From assembly GCF_025833875.1 (NCBI RefSeq), contig NZ_JAOYOD010000001.1:1984001-2048000 (forward strand): a stretch of 64,000 bases of DNA, written 5' to 3'. Position numbers and translations under genes: made by a program. The notes below the pieces were generated by a model. It saw only the letters and a program-made list of their open reading frames with translations, did not search any database and was not told the DNA's origin. Shown piece by piece: positions 53,303-62,864 of the stretch (position 1 is its first letter; the number at the start of each line of letters is the position of its first letter). Origin of the DNA: Reichenbachiella ulvae. Lineage in GTDB: Bacteria; Bacteroidota; Bacteroidia; Cytophagales; Cyclobacteriaceae.

Positions 53303-54148
53303 TTAAACTCCACTAAATGCACTGAATCCTCCATCAATTGGTACTGTCACCCCTGTCACGAACGCCGAACCGTCACCACAGAGCCAATCCAGCGTACCCA
53401 ACAGGTCCTCCGGACTACCAAACCTACCCATCGGGGTATGCTCGATGATGGTATTACCACGAGCTGTCAAAGCTCCGTTTTCTTCGGTCAACAAACGCCT
53501 GTTCTGCTCTGTCAGGAAGAAACCAGGCGCCATGGCATTGACACGGATGTTCATTTTGGAAAAATGCACCGCCAGCCATTGCGTGAAGTTGGTGATGGCT
53601 GCCTTCGCTCCGCTGTAAGCAGGAATTTTTGTAAGTGGCGTAAAGGCATTCATCGACGAGATGTTAATGATATTGCCAGATTGCCGCTGGGCCATGTCCT
53701 TTGCAAAGACTTGGCATGGCAGCAATGTCCCGATAAAGTTCAGATCAAAGACGAACTTGACCCCATCTGGATCTAAATCAAAAAAGGTAGTCAGCTCTTC
53801 ATTTCCTTTCAGATCTTCCGGCTCCAAAAAGGGCTTGGAGGTGGTACCTTTGGGGTGGTTGCCTCCTGCACCGTTGATCAGAATGTCACAGGGGCCAAAA
53901 TTCTTGTGCAGTTCTGCCTGTGCCTTGAGCAGGCTGGCCTTTTCGAGTACATTCGCTTCCAGACCGATGGCACGGCCTCCTTTTGAATTGATCGACTGAG
54001 CGACCTTTTCTGCATTTTCCTTTTTCAGATCCAATATGGCCACCTGGGCACCTTGGGCAGCTACGCGCTCAGCCATACTGCCGCATAGCACGCCACCTCC
54101 ACCGGTGATCACTACTACTTTGTTTTCTAAAACATTTTCTCCTAACAT
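53303..54148 (-). CDS. SDR D-mannonate oxidoreductase (UxuB-like)
   Basis: A 281-residue short-chain dehydrogenase. Cofactor motif [12 protein letters not shown]: the third Gly of the usual TGxxGxxG is Cys here, while the paralogue at 20192 has Gly. NGAGGN near 93 and catalytic YSGAK near 165 are intact, and the C-terminus is FSAFSGV. Adjacent to uxuA (19 bp), it should reduce fructuronate to mannonate, replacing the unrelated E. coli UxuB. Cytosolic. Confidence 0.82.
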   Translation of the reverse strand: MLGENVLENKVVVITGGGGVLCGSMAERVAAQGAQVAILDLKKENAEKVAQSINSKGGRAIGLEANVLEKASLLKAQAELHKNFGPCDILINGAGGNHPKGTTSKPFLEPEDLKGNEELTTFFDLDPDGVKFVFDLNFIGTLLPCQVFAKDMAQRQSGNIINISSMNAFTPLTKIPAYSGAKAAITNFTQWLAVHFSKMNIRVNAMAPGFFLTEQNRRLLTEENGALTARGNTIIEHTPMGRFGSPEDLLGTLDWLCGDGSAFVTGVTVPIDGGFSAFSGV

Positions 54149-54203
54149 ATTCGATTTAGCTTAAATGTAATAGGATGATTAAACTCATACTATACACATC
54201 CAT

Positions 54204-55571
54204 TCAACTTCGCTTTTTATTAACGGTCAAGTATAACACCCCGCAGACCAACCATGCTGGCAAAGTCAGATATGATAAAAATATTCCTGTGGATAGTGAT
54301 AAACCATAAAACACTACAGCCGAAAGAGTCCAAATTAGAAACACCTTTACATTGAAGGAAGTTTTACATGCCTTCAAATTTGACCCGTTTATGAAGAAAT
54401 GATCAAATACAATGATAGCTCCCATAGGTGCAAGAATAAAGCCATACAAGGAGACAAAATCCAACAGTTTCATGGCAAAGGCAGGAAACAAACCAGCAAT
54501 CGTAGCAACAGACCCTGCGATTATGGTTACCCAAAAAGTTGAAGTCTTTGGTAAGAGAGATTGAAAAGCCAACCCTGCCCTGTATATTGTTGGATTAGCT
54601 GTAGTCCATCCAGCAAGTACAACGACTATTATCCCAAAAAAACCTATGGCATTGTATGCCAATGGACCAGGGGCAACACTTGGGGCTGTACCACTCTGCA
54701 GGAGCTGCTGAACCTCTGGCGACTTCAAATACACAGCATACAGCAGAGCTGCCGCTATCCAAGCCATGTAATGTCCTACATACATACCTGCAGATGTGGT
54801 CCAGCCCGCATTTGCAGATTTCGCAAACCTAAAAACAGATAAATCAGACATTCCAATATGCATAGCACCATTGGCAAACCAAGACCAAAATATCACATGC
54901 CAAATCGTATATTTGATTTGTCCAGGAAAGGGATCACTACCTTCACCCCAAATATTCCAAAAATCTGAAAAAGAATGAACCTCTAACTGCACCAAGGCTA
55001 CAATCCCTGCGGCAACAAAACCACATACTATGACAGGTGACATCCAGTTGGCTGCCTTGGTTACCGTATCGTACCCTCTAGCTGCTATCACTGAAATAAC
55101 CAACCCGACAAGGATTACTATGATTACAAAAGTGATACTATTGGGCAAAGTGTCGGTGAGCTTAGGCATCTCCATATCAAACGGAATCCCAACAGCCGTT
55201 GCTGAAACTGTGATCATTGAACCAGCAAGAAAGCAAAAAAGTACTCCATTGGCCAAATTATAAACAGTCACCAGTTTTGGACCACAAATTTTCTCTAGCT
55301 GATAATAAAGTGTCAACCTATGCTTGACAGCCACCTCTGCGGTAAGAAAGCGCCATGACAATACTGCGAGCAGATTACCTACGAACAACCCAACAATCAA
55401 GTCAAAGGCACTTACTCCAGTTGTTAAAAAGAGGGGGCCAATTACAAACTCAGTCCCTGCAGCATGTTCTCCTGCATACATCCCCAAGAAGCTTTTCCAA
55501 CTTTTAAGTTTAGATTGAGGCACAGGCGTTCTTTCGAATTCTCCGCTCTGTATTTCTTTATTTTCTTCCAT
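54204..55571 (-). CDS. NCS1-type (purine/cytosine permease-like) transporter
   Basis: A 455-residue inner-membrane protein with about 12 helices. The N-terminus YAGEHAAGTEFVIGPLFLTT and later GWTTANPTIYRAGLAFQS match the NCS1/cytosine-permease family. Such carriers usually move nucleobases or related compounds with Na+ or H+. Its place between lactate oxidation and uronate genes suggests a sugar-acid or other catabolic substrate instead; that is inference. No other importer is present in the operon. Confidence 0.75.
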   Translation of the reverse strand: MEENKEIQSGEFERTPVPQSKLKSWKSFLGMYAGEHAAGTEFVIGPLFLTTGVSAFDLIVGLFVGNLLAVLSWRFLTAEVAVKHRLTLYYQLEKICGPKLVTVYNLANGVLFCFLAGSMITVSATAVGIPFDMEMPKLTDTLPNSITFVIIVILVGLVISVIAARGYDTVTKAANWMSPVIVCGFVAAGIVALVQLEVHSFSDFWNIWGEGSDPFPGQIKYTIWHVIFWSWFANGAMHIGMSDLSVFRFAKSANAGWTTSAGMYVGHYMAWIAAALLYAVYLKSPEVQQLLQSGTAPSVAPGPLAYNAIGFFGIIVVVLAGWTTANPTIYRAGLAFQSLLPKTSTFWVTIIAGSVATIAGLFPAFAMKLLDFVSLYGFILAPMGAIIVFDHFFINGSNLKACKTSFNVKVFLIWTLSAVVFYGLSLSTGIFLSYLTLPAWLVCGVLYLTVNKKRS

Positions 55572-55601
55572 AATTCATGCTTTAATCTTTTAGTCTTATA
55601 T

Positions 55602-56753
55602 TCATTCTCTGATTAAGAAATCAGGAAAATCTTCAGGCCTTGCGCAGCAAACTTGATCCATGACCTGCTTTAATTGTTTCTTTAGAATCGAAATGGTATG
55701 ATCTCCCCCTCTACTTCCCAATGCCGCAACACCATACATAAATGATCTCCCCAAAAAGGTGAATTCTGCTCCAGCTGCTAAACTAGAAGCAATATCGGGA
55801 CCTGTTTGAATCCCACTATCCATCATTACCTTGATCTGCCCTCTAAACTTTTCGACTATAGGGCCTAAAGACTTAATAGCAGACTCACCATGATCTAACT
55901 GCCTGCCGCCATGATTCGATACGATGATTCCATCAATTCCTAACTTCACACATTTTTCTGCATCCTCTTCGCTAGTCACTCCTTTCAAAACCAGTTTTCC
56001 TTTCCATTTATCCCTGATCGCTTTTATTCTTTCTTCATCTAATCTGCCATCAAAAGTCCTATTCATAAACTGACCTAGATGTTTTAGACTCATTCCTTTA
56101 GGGATATATGGTTTTAGGGTTTTGAATTCTGGTGTTCCTGCTAATAAAGTATGAATAGCCCAATTAGGACACCCCATGATTTGCAAAATGTTTCTCAATG
56201 ACATTTTAGGAGGAATAGCCAATCCATTCTTAATTTCTTTGCTTCTATATCCAAAGGATGGCACGTCTGATAATAAGACCAAAACTGGATACCCAGCAGC
56301 TTCAGCTCGATCCAGAATATCATCTCTTAGATCGGCCTCTGCGGGATGATAAAGTTGAAACCAAGCGTTTCCTTCTGTGATCTCACTTACCTTTTCTAAA
56401 CTGGCTGTAGCCACTGTGCTCAGTATGAAAGGAATATTGTAATCAAATGCAGACTTGGCCAAAATCTCTGTAGCCCTTGGCCACATCAAGCCTTGAAGGC
56501 CTATGGGAGAAATTCCAAATGGAGCAGAAAACTTTTTTCCAAATAGATCCACCTCCATATTGGGGTTGATTAGCTCTCTCAGATAATAAGGTCTTAATTC
56601 CAACTCTCGGATTTCTTCTGTATTTTTTCTCTTATTTACTTCGGTATTACATCCACCGTCCAAGTAATCGAAAGCAAATCCAGGAATTCGTTTTTTCGCT
56701 TTGGCTCTGAGATAAGAGATATCCGGATATTCTGAATTTATATATTCTTCCAT
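55602..56753 (-). CDS. FMN-dependent alpha-hydroxy-acid dehydrogenase (L-lactate type)
   Basis: A 383-residue FMN TIM-barrel enzyme of the LldD/glycolate-oxidase family. The catalytic and FMN-binding VSNHGGRQLDHG is intact, as are PFGISPIGLQGLMWP, WFQLYHP and MMDSGIQTGPD. In this operon it probably oxidises the L-lactate produced from rhamnose-derived lactaldehyde to pyruvate. Substrate is inferred from context. It starts 31 bp after... the permease lies downstream by 30 bp, and the tandem aldolase stops 2 bp before its start, so it is in the middle of the operon. Confidence 0.82.
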   Translation of the reverse strand: MEEYINSEYPDISYLRAKAKKRIPGFAFDYLDGGCNTEVNKRKNTEEIRELELRPYYLRELINPNMEVDLFGKKFSAPFGISPIGLQGLMWPRATEILAKSAFDYNIPFILSTVATASLEKVSEITEGNAWFQLYHPAEADLRDDILDRAEAAGYPVLVLLSDVPSFGYRSKEIKNGLAIPPKMSLRNILQIMGCPNWAIHTLLAGTPEFKTLKPYIPKGMSLKHLGQFMNRTFDGRLDEERIKAIRDKWKGKLVLKGVTSEEDAEKCVKLGIDGIIVSNHGGRQLDHGESAIKSLGPIVEKFRGQIKVMMDSGIQTGPDIASSLAAGAEFTFLGRSFMYGVAALGSRGGDHTISILKKQLKQVMDQVCCARPEDFPDFLIRE

Positions 56754-56755
56754 AA

Positions 56756-58039
56756 TTATTTCAAAAATTTCTCTACCAGGTCATCTATTTCTTCCTGCCC
56801 AATAGCTACTAAATCCCCTAACAAAGTGCTTTCGATCAATGACTGTGCACTGAACTCAGCAACCTCCAATCGATCAAAAGTTTCCAACATATTTCCACCT
56901 GTCACTACGATGCTGTCATTCTTGATGATAGCAATAGGTGTATCCTTTGATATTAGTTTAGGAATGGTTTCGTTTCCATTCAGATGATCACCGAATTCGA
57001 TGAATGGAATATCTTTCAACAAAATATAACTTTCTGGAATGGTACGAGTCTGAAAGACGCTATGAGAAATGCCAAATGCCATCGTTGCAGGTGGCTGGGT
57101 ATTAATAATACATTTGATATCTGGATTTTGCTCATAAATAGCCTGATGCAGCTTAACTGCCTTACTTGGGTACTTACCCTTTTCTCTCGTACCTCCCTTT
57201 ATTTGAACAATATCTGAATGTCCAATAAACCTCCGATTCAAACTAGTAGGTGTGATGAGAAAATCATTATCTCTCCACCGCATGGAAACAGAACCATGGC
57301 TACTAATCATGAGATTCTGCTCGCATGCCCTTTTCACATAGGTGCATATTTCATGTCTAATCTCCTTTTCATCTGTATGATAGACAGTCTCATCCGCCTC
57401 AGGTAGGTTCACATCCTGATTCTCAAAACTGATAATTTGCTCATCAGTTAAGGTTTTATAGCCCCCTAGTTTTTGAGAATTGATAATGGATCTAGCACTA
57501 AACTCAAGACATTCAAATCTTTGAAATGCTTCGAACAGATTGCTCCCACCTACGACAGTACCGTGGTTCTCCATGATCACTGCATTGCTTCCTGTACTGA
57601 AAGTATTCGCTATGCTTTCGCCCAGTTCGTCACTCCCTGGAAGCTGGTAGGGCGCATACCCCACATGACCACAGAACTTCTTGGTCTGAGGAATGATATT
57701 GGTGTCAGGTACTTTACGAACGATACTGAAAGACACCAAAGCAGGTGGATGCGCATGTATTACTGCTTTAACATCCGGTCTTTTCCTATATATAGCCGCA
57801 TGAAACGGAAACTCAGAGGAAGGCCTATGCATACCTTCAACTCTTCCATTTTCTCTTACACAGACGATATCCTTTGCAGTCAGAATCCCCTTGTCATATC
57901 CTGCCGGCGTTATCCAAATATTTCCCTCTTCGTCCAATATAGATATATTGCCGCCCGAAGTGGTCGTCATTCCATTTTTATAAATCAGCTCCATGATTAA
58001 TGCGATCCGATTTCGAGGATGTAATAGTTCCAGTCTCAT
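56756..58039 (-). CDS. Tandem class II aldolase/adducin protein
   Basis: A 427-residue protein made of two class II aldolase domains. The N-terminal half (about 5-200) has the complete site: TTSGGNISI, Glu in PSSEFPFH, zinc ligands in VIHAHPPALVS, and MENHGTVVGG. The C-terminal half (about 215-425) aligns to the same pattern but reads INTQPPATM and KNDSIVVTGG, so it lacks the zinc histidines and is likely structural or regulatory. Its reaction is unknown; the operon's own rhamnulose-1-P aldolase is the separate fusion protein. Start overlaps the kinase stop (ATGA). Confidence 0.75.
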   Translation of the reverse strand: MRLELLHPRNRIALIMELIYKNGMTTTSGGNISILDEEGNIWITPAGYDKGILTAKDIVCVRENGRVEGMHRPSSEFPFHAAIYRKRPDVKAVIHAHPPALVSFSIVRKVPDTNIIPQTKKFCGHVGYAPYQLPGSDELGESIANTFSTGSNAVIMENHGTVVGGSNLFEAFQRFECLEFSARSIINSQKLGGYKTLTDEQIISFENQDVNLPEADETVYHTDEKEIRHEICTYVKRACEQNLMISSHGSVSMRWRDNDFLITPTSLNRRFIGHSDIVQIKGGTREKGKYPSKAVKLHQAIYEQNPDIKCIINTQPPATMAFGISHSVFQTRTIPESYILLKDIPFIEFGDHLNGNETIPKLISKDTPIAIIKNDSIVVTGGNMLETFDRLEVAEFSAQSLIESTLLGDLVAIGQEEIDDLVEKFLK

Positions 58040-59418
58040 GATATTTCTACTTGTTTTGAGGATTGATAATTTTGTTCAAGAAAGGTAGGAGTCAAATTCC
58101 TGTAGTTAACAAGCAATGCGGCTCCCAATGCAGAGCCCACGGCTAGCTCACTATTTAGAATCTCCATTTTCGACAATTTTTTAGACAACAGACCCACGAA
58201 CACTTTGCTAGCGCTAATGCCACCATCGACATACACTCTTTTAATATCGGATTTCCCAATGGCCAAATCCAACGAGGCTACTTGAATATCCACTAGTTCA
58301 TCATATAAGTGATAAAGAGCATCCTCGAAAGAATCAAATTGATCCAGATCAGGCACCGGATTATTCACAAAACCGAATCGCTCAGGATGTATCAAGCTAT
58401 GATCAAAAAGCAACTGCTTGCTATTCTTTCTTTTCGACTCAAATGCCTCCTGCCATTCCAATTTTTGGTACGCATCCTTATCATATCCAAAGTAATCACT
58501 CAGCATATGCGCTTGATCTGTAAGGTGCTTACCTAAAAATAGACGGGATGCTTTTAGAGCAGAACCTTTGAGACTGAGAAAATTCAAACAATCACATTCC
58601 AGCTCTTTGTTGGTCATCGCCCCCTCATTAAAAAAATTCATGCATATACTCCATGTCCCAGTAGACATCAAAACAAATGGTTCATCTGTAGAATTGATAT
58701 AAGGTATCAAAGTAGAACTACTATCATGAACCCCAACGCCTACTTTGAAAATCTGCCCTTTGCGCTCTACCATCTTAGTATGTGTACTAGGTACAATAGG
58801 AGCCATCAGCGAATCAAGCTTTTCTTTTTTGACCCAATCCGAATATTGACCAGTATTAAAATCCCATAGCCCTGTATGGCAACCTATACTAGTATAGTCT
58901 GCCACATATTCATTAGTATATAGACTACTCAAATACTGGGGCAAATGAATTGAATGTTTGATTTTAGCAAAAAGAGTCGGTTTTTGATATTTGAGATAAT
59001 AGAGTTGAAGACCACTATTCAAAAAGCCCATCAAAGGACTTGCTGTTTCCAGTTCGAACTGTTCCTGTGAGATTAATCTTTTAAATTGTTCTTCCAGTTG
59101 CTTAGGAAAGGGTTTCAGATAATTGTAGAAGGGTGTCACTCGATTTCCATCCTTGTCTATGTGCACCAATGATGCACCATAAGTAGAAAAATTGAGGCTA
59201 TCGACTTTGAATTTTTCATTCTCTAATAATGAATCGAATGTACTGATAACCCAACCAGTCAATGCATCAAGATTCTCTCCGAGAAAACCTTCATCATCCG
59301 GTATTTCATCGAACTGAGTATACTCAAATTCGATAGGGTTGAATTCCTTATCAAAGACATAAAATTTCTTATTGGTTTTCCCAATATCAAAAACCGCTAT
59401 TACTTCTTTCACTTCCAT
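58036..59418 (-). CDS. rhaB: L-rhamnulokinase (FGGY kinase)
   Basis: A 460-residue FGGY-family sugar kinase. N-terminal phosphate-binding loop AVFDIGKTNKKFYVFD, later GVGVHDSSSTLIPY, STGTWSICMNF, and the FGGY-type VYVDGGISASKVFV. It phosphorylates L-rhamnulose at O1. Placed 1 bp after the isomerase and before the aldolases, the assignment to rhamnulose is well supported, though fuculose cannot be fully excluded. Confidence 0.86.
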   Translation of the reverse strand: MEVKEVIAVFDIGKTNKKFYVFDKEFNPIEFEYTQFDEIPDDEGFLGENLDALTGWVISTFDSLLENEKFKVDSLNFSTYGASLVHIDKDGNRVTPFYNYLKPFPKQLEEQFKRLISQEQFELETASPLMGFLNSGLQLYYLKYQKPTLFAKIKHSIHLPQYLSSLYTNEYVADYTSIGCHTGLWDFNTGQYSDWVKKEKLDSLMAPIVPSTHTKMVERKGQIFKVGVGVHDSSSTLIPYINSTDEPFVLMSTGTWSICMNFFNEGAMTNKELECDCLNFLSLKGSALKASRLFLGKHLTDQAHMLSDYFGYDKDAYQKLEWQEAFESKRKNSKQLLFDHSLIHPERFGFVNNPVPDLDQFDSFEDALYHLYDELVDIQVASLDLAIGKSDIKRVYVDGGISASKVFVGLLSKKLSKMEILNSELAVGSALGAALLVNYRNLTPTFLEQNYQSSKQVEIS

Positions 59419-59419
59419 A

Positions 59420-60703
59420 CTATAATCCAGTGGCCACTGTATTTTGACCTCTTTGTTTGATGAGATTTTGTCTTACCCCCAATTCCCTATAGATACCAAT
59501 TGGGTCAATAGCTCCTCCTGCCTTGATTCTTGCAGCTGTTAGCAATGGGCGTACATCTGTTCTATATGCTTCCTGAAGAATCTCTTGGCATAAGGACACA
59601 TCACTATCAGCCTGTGCATGAGCCAAGGCCTTCTGATCAACGAGCAATGCTTGAGCATAAGCCATATTGATCGCCTCCAAAGACTGCATCAAATCCTCTA
59701 TTGGATCCTTTACATTGTGACTTGCATCTATCATCCATGACAATGGAGGGTTACCAGCGTCATTTTGATCCATTCCCCATACCAATTCATTGAAGATCAA
59801 AAACAACTGGTATGGTTTGATACTGCCACAGGTCAAATCATCATCTCCATATTTACTATCATTGAAATGAAAGCCTCCTAATCTACCCTTGGTCAACAAG
59901 GTAGAGACGATCTGCTCAATGTTGGTATTTGGAAGATGATGACCTAAATCCACAAGTGTATGAGCTTTCTCACCACAGCCCTCTGCCAACATGAGTGAGG
60001 TGCCCCAATCTTGAATTACCGTAGAATAAAAATTCGGTTCATAAGGCTTGTATTCAATGAGCAACTTCCAATCATCAGGTATAGCTGAATAAATCTGTTG
60101 AAGTGAATCCTGAGTATTATGAAGTGCTTTTCTGAAGTTATTTTGTCCAGGGAAGGACGCTCCATCAGCAAGCCATACTGTAAGCGCCTTGCTACCCAAT
60201 TGATCCCCTAGTTTGATTACGTCTAAGTTGTGCTGGATAGCCAAATCTCTACTCTGCTGGTGAACGTTGCAAAGCGAGCCATACTTATATGAGTACGCTT
60301 GTCCAACTTGATCTTGGAAGGTATTAGAATTTACAGCATCAAATGCAATACTGTGTAAAGAAGCCAATTCCTTAATAGCATTGATGTCCGACGGAATATC
60401 CCATGGAATATGCAACGATACAGCTCCAGCAGTGCGAGTCAAAGCATGAATCACACCAATATCTTCTATCTTTTCTTCCAAGCTACCAGGCTCTCCTCCT
60501 ATACTAAAACGTCCAAAACGTGTTCCTCCAGCTCCTAATGCCCAGCTAGGAATTGCCACTTGAAAGTCCTCTATCCTGCAGATAATTTCATCTACATCTA
60601 GACCCTTGTTAGCTAGTTTGGAACTTAAAAAATCTATGTTTGACTGATGCTCAGACAACAATTGTTTGTTGTTGTCTACTATCTGTTCTTTATCTATATT
60701 CAT
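59420..60703 (-). CDS. rhaI: L-rhamnose isomerase, RhaI type
   Basis: A 427-residue TIM-barrel isomerase of the Pseudomonas/Bacillus-type RhaI family (WALGAGGTRFGRF, LIEYKPYEPNFY, HTLVDLGHHLPNTN, GGFHFNDSKYGDDDLTCGSI, ASHNVKDPIEDL). Metal-binding Glu, Asp and His residues of the family lie in these motifs. It converts L-rhamnose to L-rhamnulose. The ATG at 60703 is preferred; upstream ATGs belong to a hairpin (60720-60745). Confidence 0.88.
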   Translation of the reverse strand: MNIDKEQIVDNNKQLLSEHQSNIDFLSSKLANKGLDVDEIICRIEDFQVAIPSWALGAGGTRFGRFSIGGEPGSLEEKIEDIGVIHALTRTAGAVSLHIPWDIPSDINAIKELASLHSIAFDAVNSNTFQDQVGQAYSYKYGSLCNVHQQSRDLAIQHNLDVIKLGDQLGSKALTVWLADGASFPGQNNFRKALHNTQDSLQQIYSAIPDDWKLLIEYKPYEPNFYSTVIQDWGTSLMLAEGCGEKAHTLVDLGHHLPNTNIEQIVSTLLTKGRLGGFHFNDSKYGDDDLTCGSIKPYQLFLIFNELVWGMDQNDAGNPPLSWMIDASHNVKDPIEDLMQSLEAINMAYAQALLVDQKALAHAQADSDVSLCQEILQEAYRTDVRPLLTAARIKAGGAIDPIGIYRELGVRQNLIKQRGQNTVATGL

Positions 60704-60719
60704 TGTCGAATTGTAAATT

Positions 60720-60745
60720 CCCATCATGGCATGAACCATGATGGG
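60720..60745 (-). promoter_or_regulatory. Intercistronic hairpin upstream of rhaI
   Basis: Perfect 10-bp stem CCCATCATGG (60720-60729)/CCATGATGGG (60736-60745), loop 6 nt, between the aldolase-dehydrogenase and isomerase genes. No T run, so more likely an mRNA processing or stability element, or partial attenuator. Confidence 0.5.
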
Positions 60746-60764
60746 TTGAAAAACTAATTTTAAA

Positions 60765-62864
60765 TTATCTTACGAATGCATTCGCCATTCCACCATCTAC
60801 ATTGATGATGTTACCTGTCGTTTTGTCTAGAATGGCCGCAAGTGCGAACACCCCACTGGCGATATCCTCTGGATAGATAATTCTATTCAGGAGGTTTCTC
60901 TTTGCGTAATGTGCTGGAAGTTCTTCGACAGTAATACCATATGCCTTGGCTCTACCTTCTGCCCATTCTCCTTCCCATATCTTACTACCCACTATCACTC
61001 CATCAGGATTAACGGTATTAACTCTTATACCATCTACACCTAGCTCGGCCGCCAGCAACCTTGCCATGTGCTGCTGAGCCGCTTTGGCCGTTCCGTATCC
61101 AACATTGTTGGGTCCAGACACCAATCCATTCTTACTGGCAATGAAGATAAAATCTCCTCCTAAATTTTGTTTCTTCATGATAGCTACTGCTTGTTTTGAC
61201 AAGTCAAATTGCCCCTTAACAAGAACGTTTTGCAACAAATCCCAATCCTTCTCTGTTGTATCTAGAAGAGATTTTGATATTGCCAATCCAGCACTATGAA
61301 CGACAATATCAACTCCTCCAAATTCCAAAACTGCAGACTTATATGCATCGGCAATAGACTCGTGACTAGTTACATCACAAACAGCATAAGAAGCCGTATC
61401 TGATGGATAAGTTGCCACGGCTTCTTTTAATCTATCCTCAGCAATATCTGTCAAAACCACATTAGCTCCTTCTGAAGCCAATTTATCCGCAATCGCCTTA
61501 CCGATACCACCGCCAGCTCCTGTAATTAGAGCTACTTTTCTAGATAACGGCTTCTCTTTTGGCATTCGTTGCAACTTCGCCTCTTCCAGCAACCAGTATT
61601 CAATATTAAATGCCTCTTGTCTAGGTAATGAAGTGTAGGACGTAATTGCCTCAGCACCTCTCATTACATTGATGGCATTGATATAAAACTCGCTCGCTAC
61701 TCTGGTAGTTTGCTTGTTTTTAGCAAAGCTGAACATTCCCACACCTGGGTAAATGATAATTACCGGGTTTGGATCTCTCATAGCAGGACTGTTGTCGTGC
61801 TTGCAAGTTTCGTAATATTGTTTATACTCATCTCTATAAGCATCAAAGGCTGGTTCCAATTTGGCAAGAAGAGCCTCTTGGTCTGTCAAGTCTTCATCTG
61901 GAGACAGAGCCAATACCAAAGGTTGAATTTTTGTTCTTAAGAAGTGATCAGGACAAGAAGTTCCTAACGGAGCAAGTTTTTCCAAATCGTGGCTATTGAT
62001 GTATTCTAGCACTACATCAGAATCCGTAAAATGTCCGATCATGCCATTTTCAGATGAGCAAAGTCCTCTCAAAGTAGGCATCAACTGTGCAGCCTTTTCT
62101 TTTCGCTGATCAGCAGGAAGGCTCTCTACCTTTTGGCCTCCGAACACCTTGCCGTTAGCTTCGGTTTTCTTTGCAATATAGTCTGAGGCCATTTCGATTA
62201 CTTCTAAACTATTGATGTAGCATTCGTAAGAGGTATCTCCCCAGGTGAACAATCCGTGGCTACCTAGTACAATTCCTCTGATCCCAGGATTGTCGTTCAG
62301 ACACTTCTCCAGTTGCAAGCCTAGGTCGAAACCTGGCTTTTGCCATGGCACCCAGCCCATCGTGTCTCCCCAAATTTCTTTAGTTACTTTTTCGCTGTCT
62401 TGTGCAGCTGCAACAGCAATCAGAGCATCAGGATGCAAGTGATCTATATGCTTGAAAGGAAGTAATCCGTGCAGTGGTGTATCTATCGATGGTGCCTTGC
62501 TGTCCAGATCATAAATACAATGATTAAACAAACCTACCATTCTGTCTTCGTCATGAAGACCTTGATATACGTTTTTCAGATCACGTAATCTGCCTGTGTA
62601 TAGCCCCGCAATCCCAGCTCTTGTCAACGTACCGATATCACCTCCAGACCCTTTTACCCACATCACTTCTACCTTCTCATTTGTCAAGGGGTCTTGTTCA
62701 ATGGTTTTACAACTGGTATTACCTCCACCATAGTTGGTAATTCTCAGGTCCGCACCAAGTATATTAGATCTATAAAGAAACAATTCAACTTGATCATCCT
62801 TTAAACTTTCTGCCTTAACGTCGTCCCATAGGTAATCGACATATTTAAAATCCTTTGGTTTCAT
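60765..62864 (-). CDS. rhaEW: Bifunctional rhamnulose-1-phosphate aldolase/lactaldehyde dehydrogenase
   Basis: A 699-residue fusion. Residues about 1-400 are a class II aldolase domain (ITNYGGGNTSCKTI, HLHPDALIAVAAA, VLGSHGLFTWGD). Residues about 425-699 are a short-chain dehydrogenase (LITGAGGGIGKAIADKL, YGTAK catalytic pair, INVDGGMANAF end). In characterised fusions of this type the aldolase splits L-rhamnulose-1-P into dihydroxyacetone phosphate and L-lactaldehyde, and the SDR oxidises lactaldehyde to lactate. The ATG at 62864 is preferred over a TTG at 62891. First gene of the operon. Confidence 0.9.
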   Translation of the reverse strand: MKPKDFKYVDYLWDDVKAESLKDDQVELFLYRSNILGADLRITNYGGGNTSCKTIEQDPLTNEKVEVMWVKGSGGDIGTLTRAGIAGLYTGRLRDLKNVYQGLHDEDRMVGLFNHCIYDLDSKAPSIDTPLHGLLPFKHIDHLHPDALIAVAAAQDSEKVTKEIWGDTMGWVPWQKPGFDLGLQLEKCLNDNPGIRGIVLGSHGLFTWGDTSYECYINSLEVIEMASDYIAKKTEANGKVFGGQKVESLPADQRKEKAAQLMPTLRGLCSSENGMIGHFTDSDVVLEYINSHDLEKLAPLGTSCPDHFLRTKIQPLVLALSPDEDLTDQEALLAKLEPAFDAYRDEYKQYYETCKHDNSPAMRDPNPVIIIYPGVGMFSFAKNKQTTRVASEFYINAINVMRGAEAITSYTSLPRQEAFNIEYWLLEEAKLQRMPKEKPLSRKVALITGAGGGIGKAIADKLASEGANVVLTDIAEDRLKEAVATYPSDTASYAVCDVTSHESIADAYKSAVLEFGGVDIVVHSAGLAISKSLLDTTEKDWDLLQNVLVKGQFDLSKQAVAIMKKQNLGGDFIFIASKNGLVSGPNNVGYGTAKAAQQHMARLLAAELGVDGIRVNTVNPDGVIVGSKIWEGEWAEGRAKAYGITVEELPAHYAKRNLLNRIIYPEDIASGVFALAAILDKTTGNIINVDGGMANAFVR

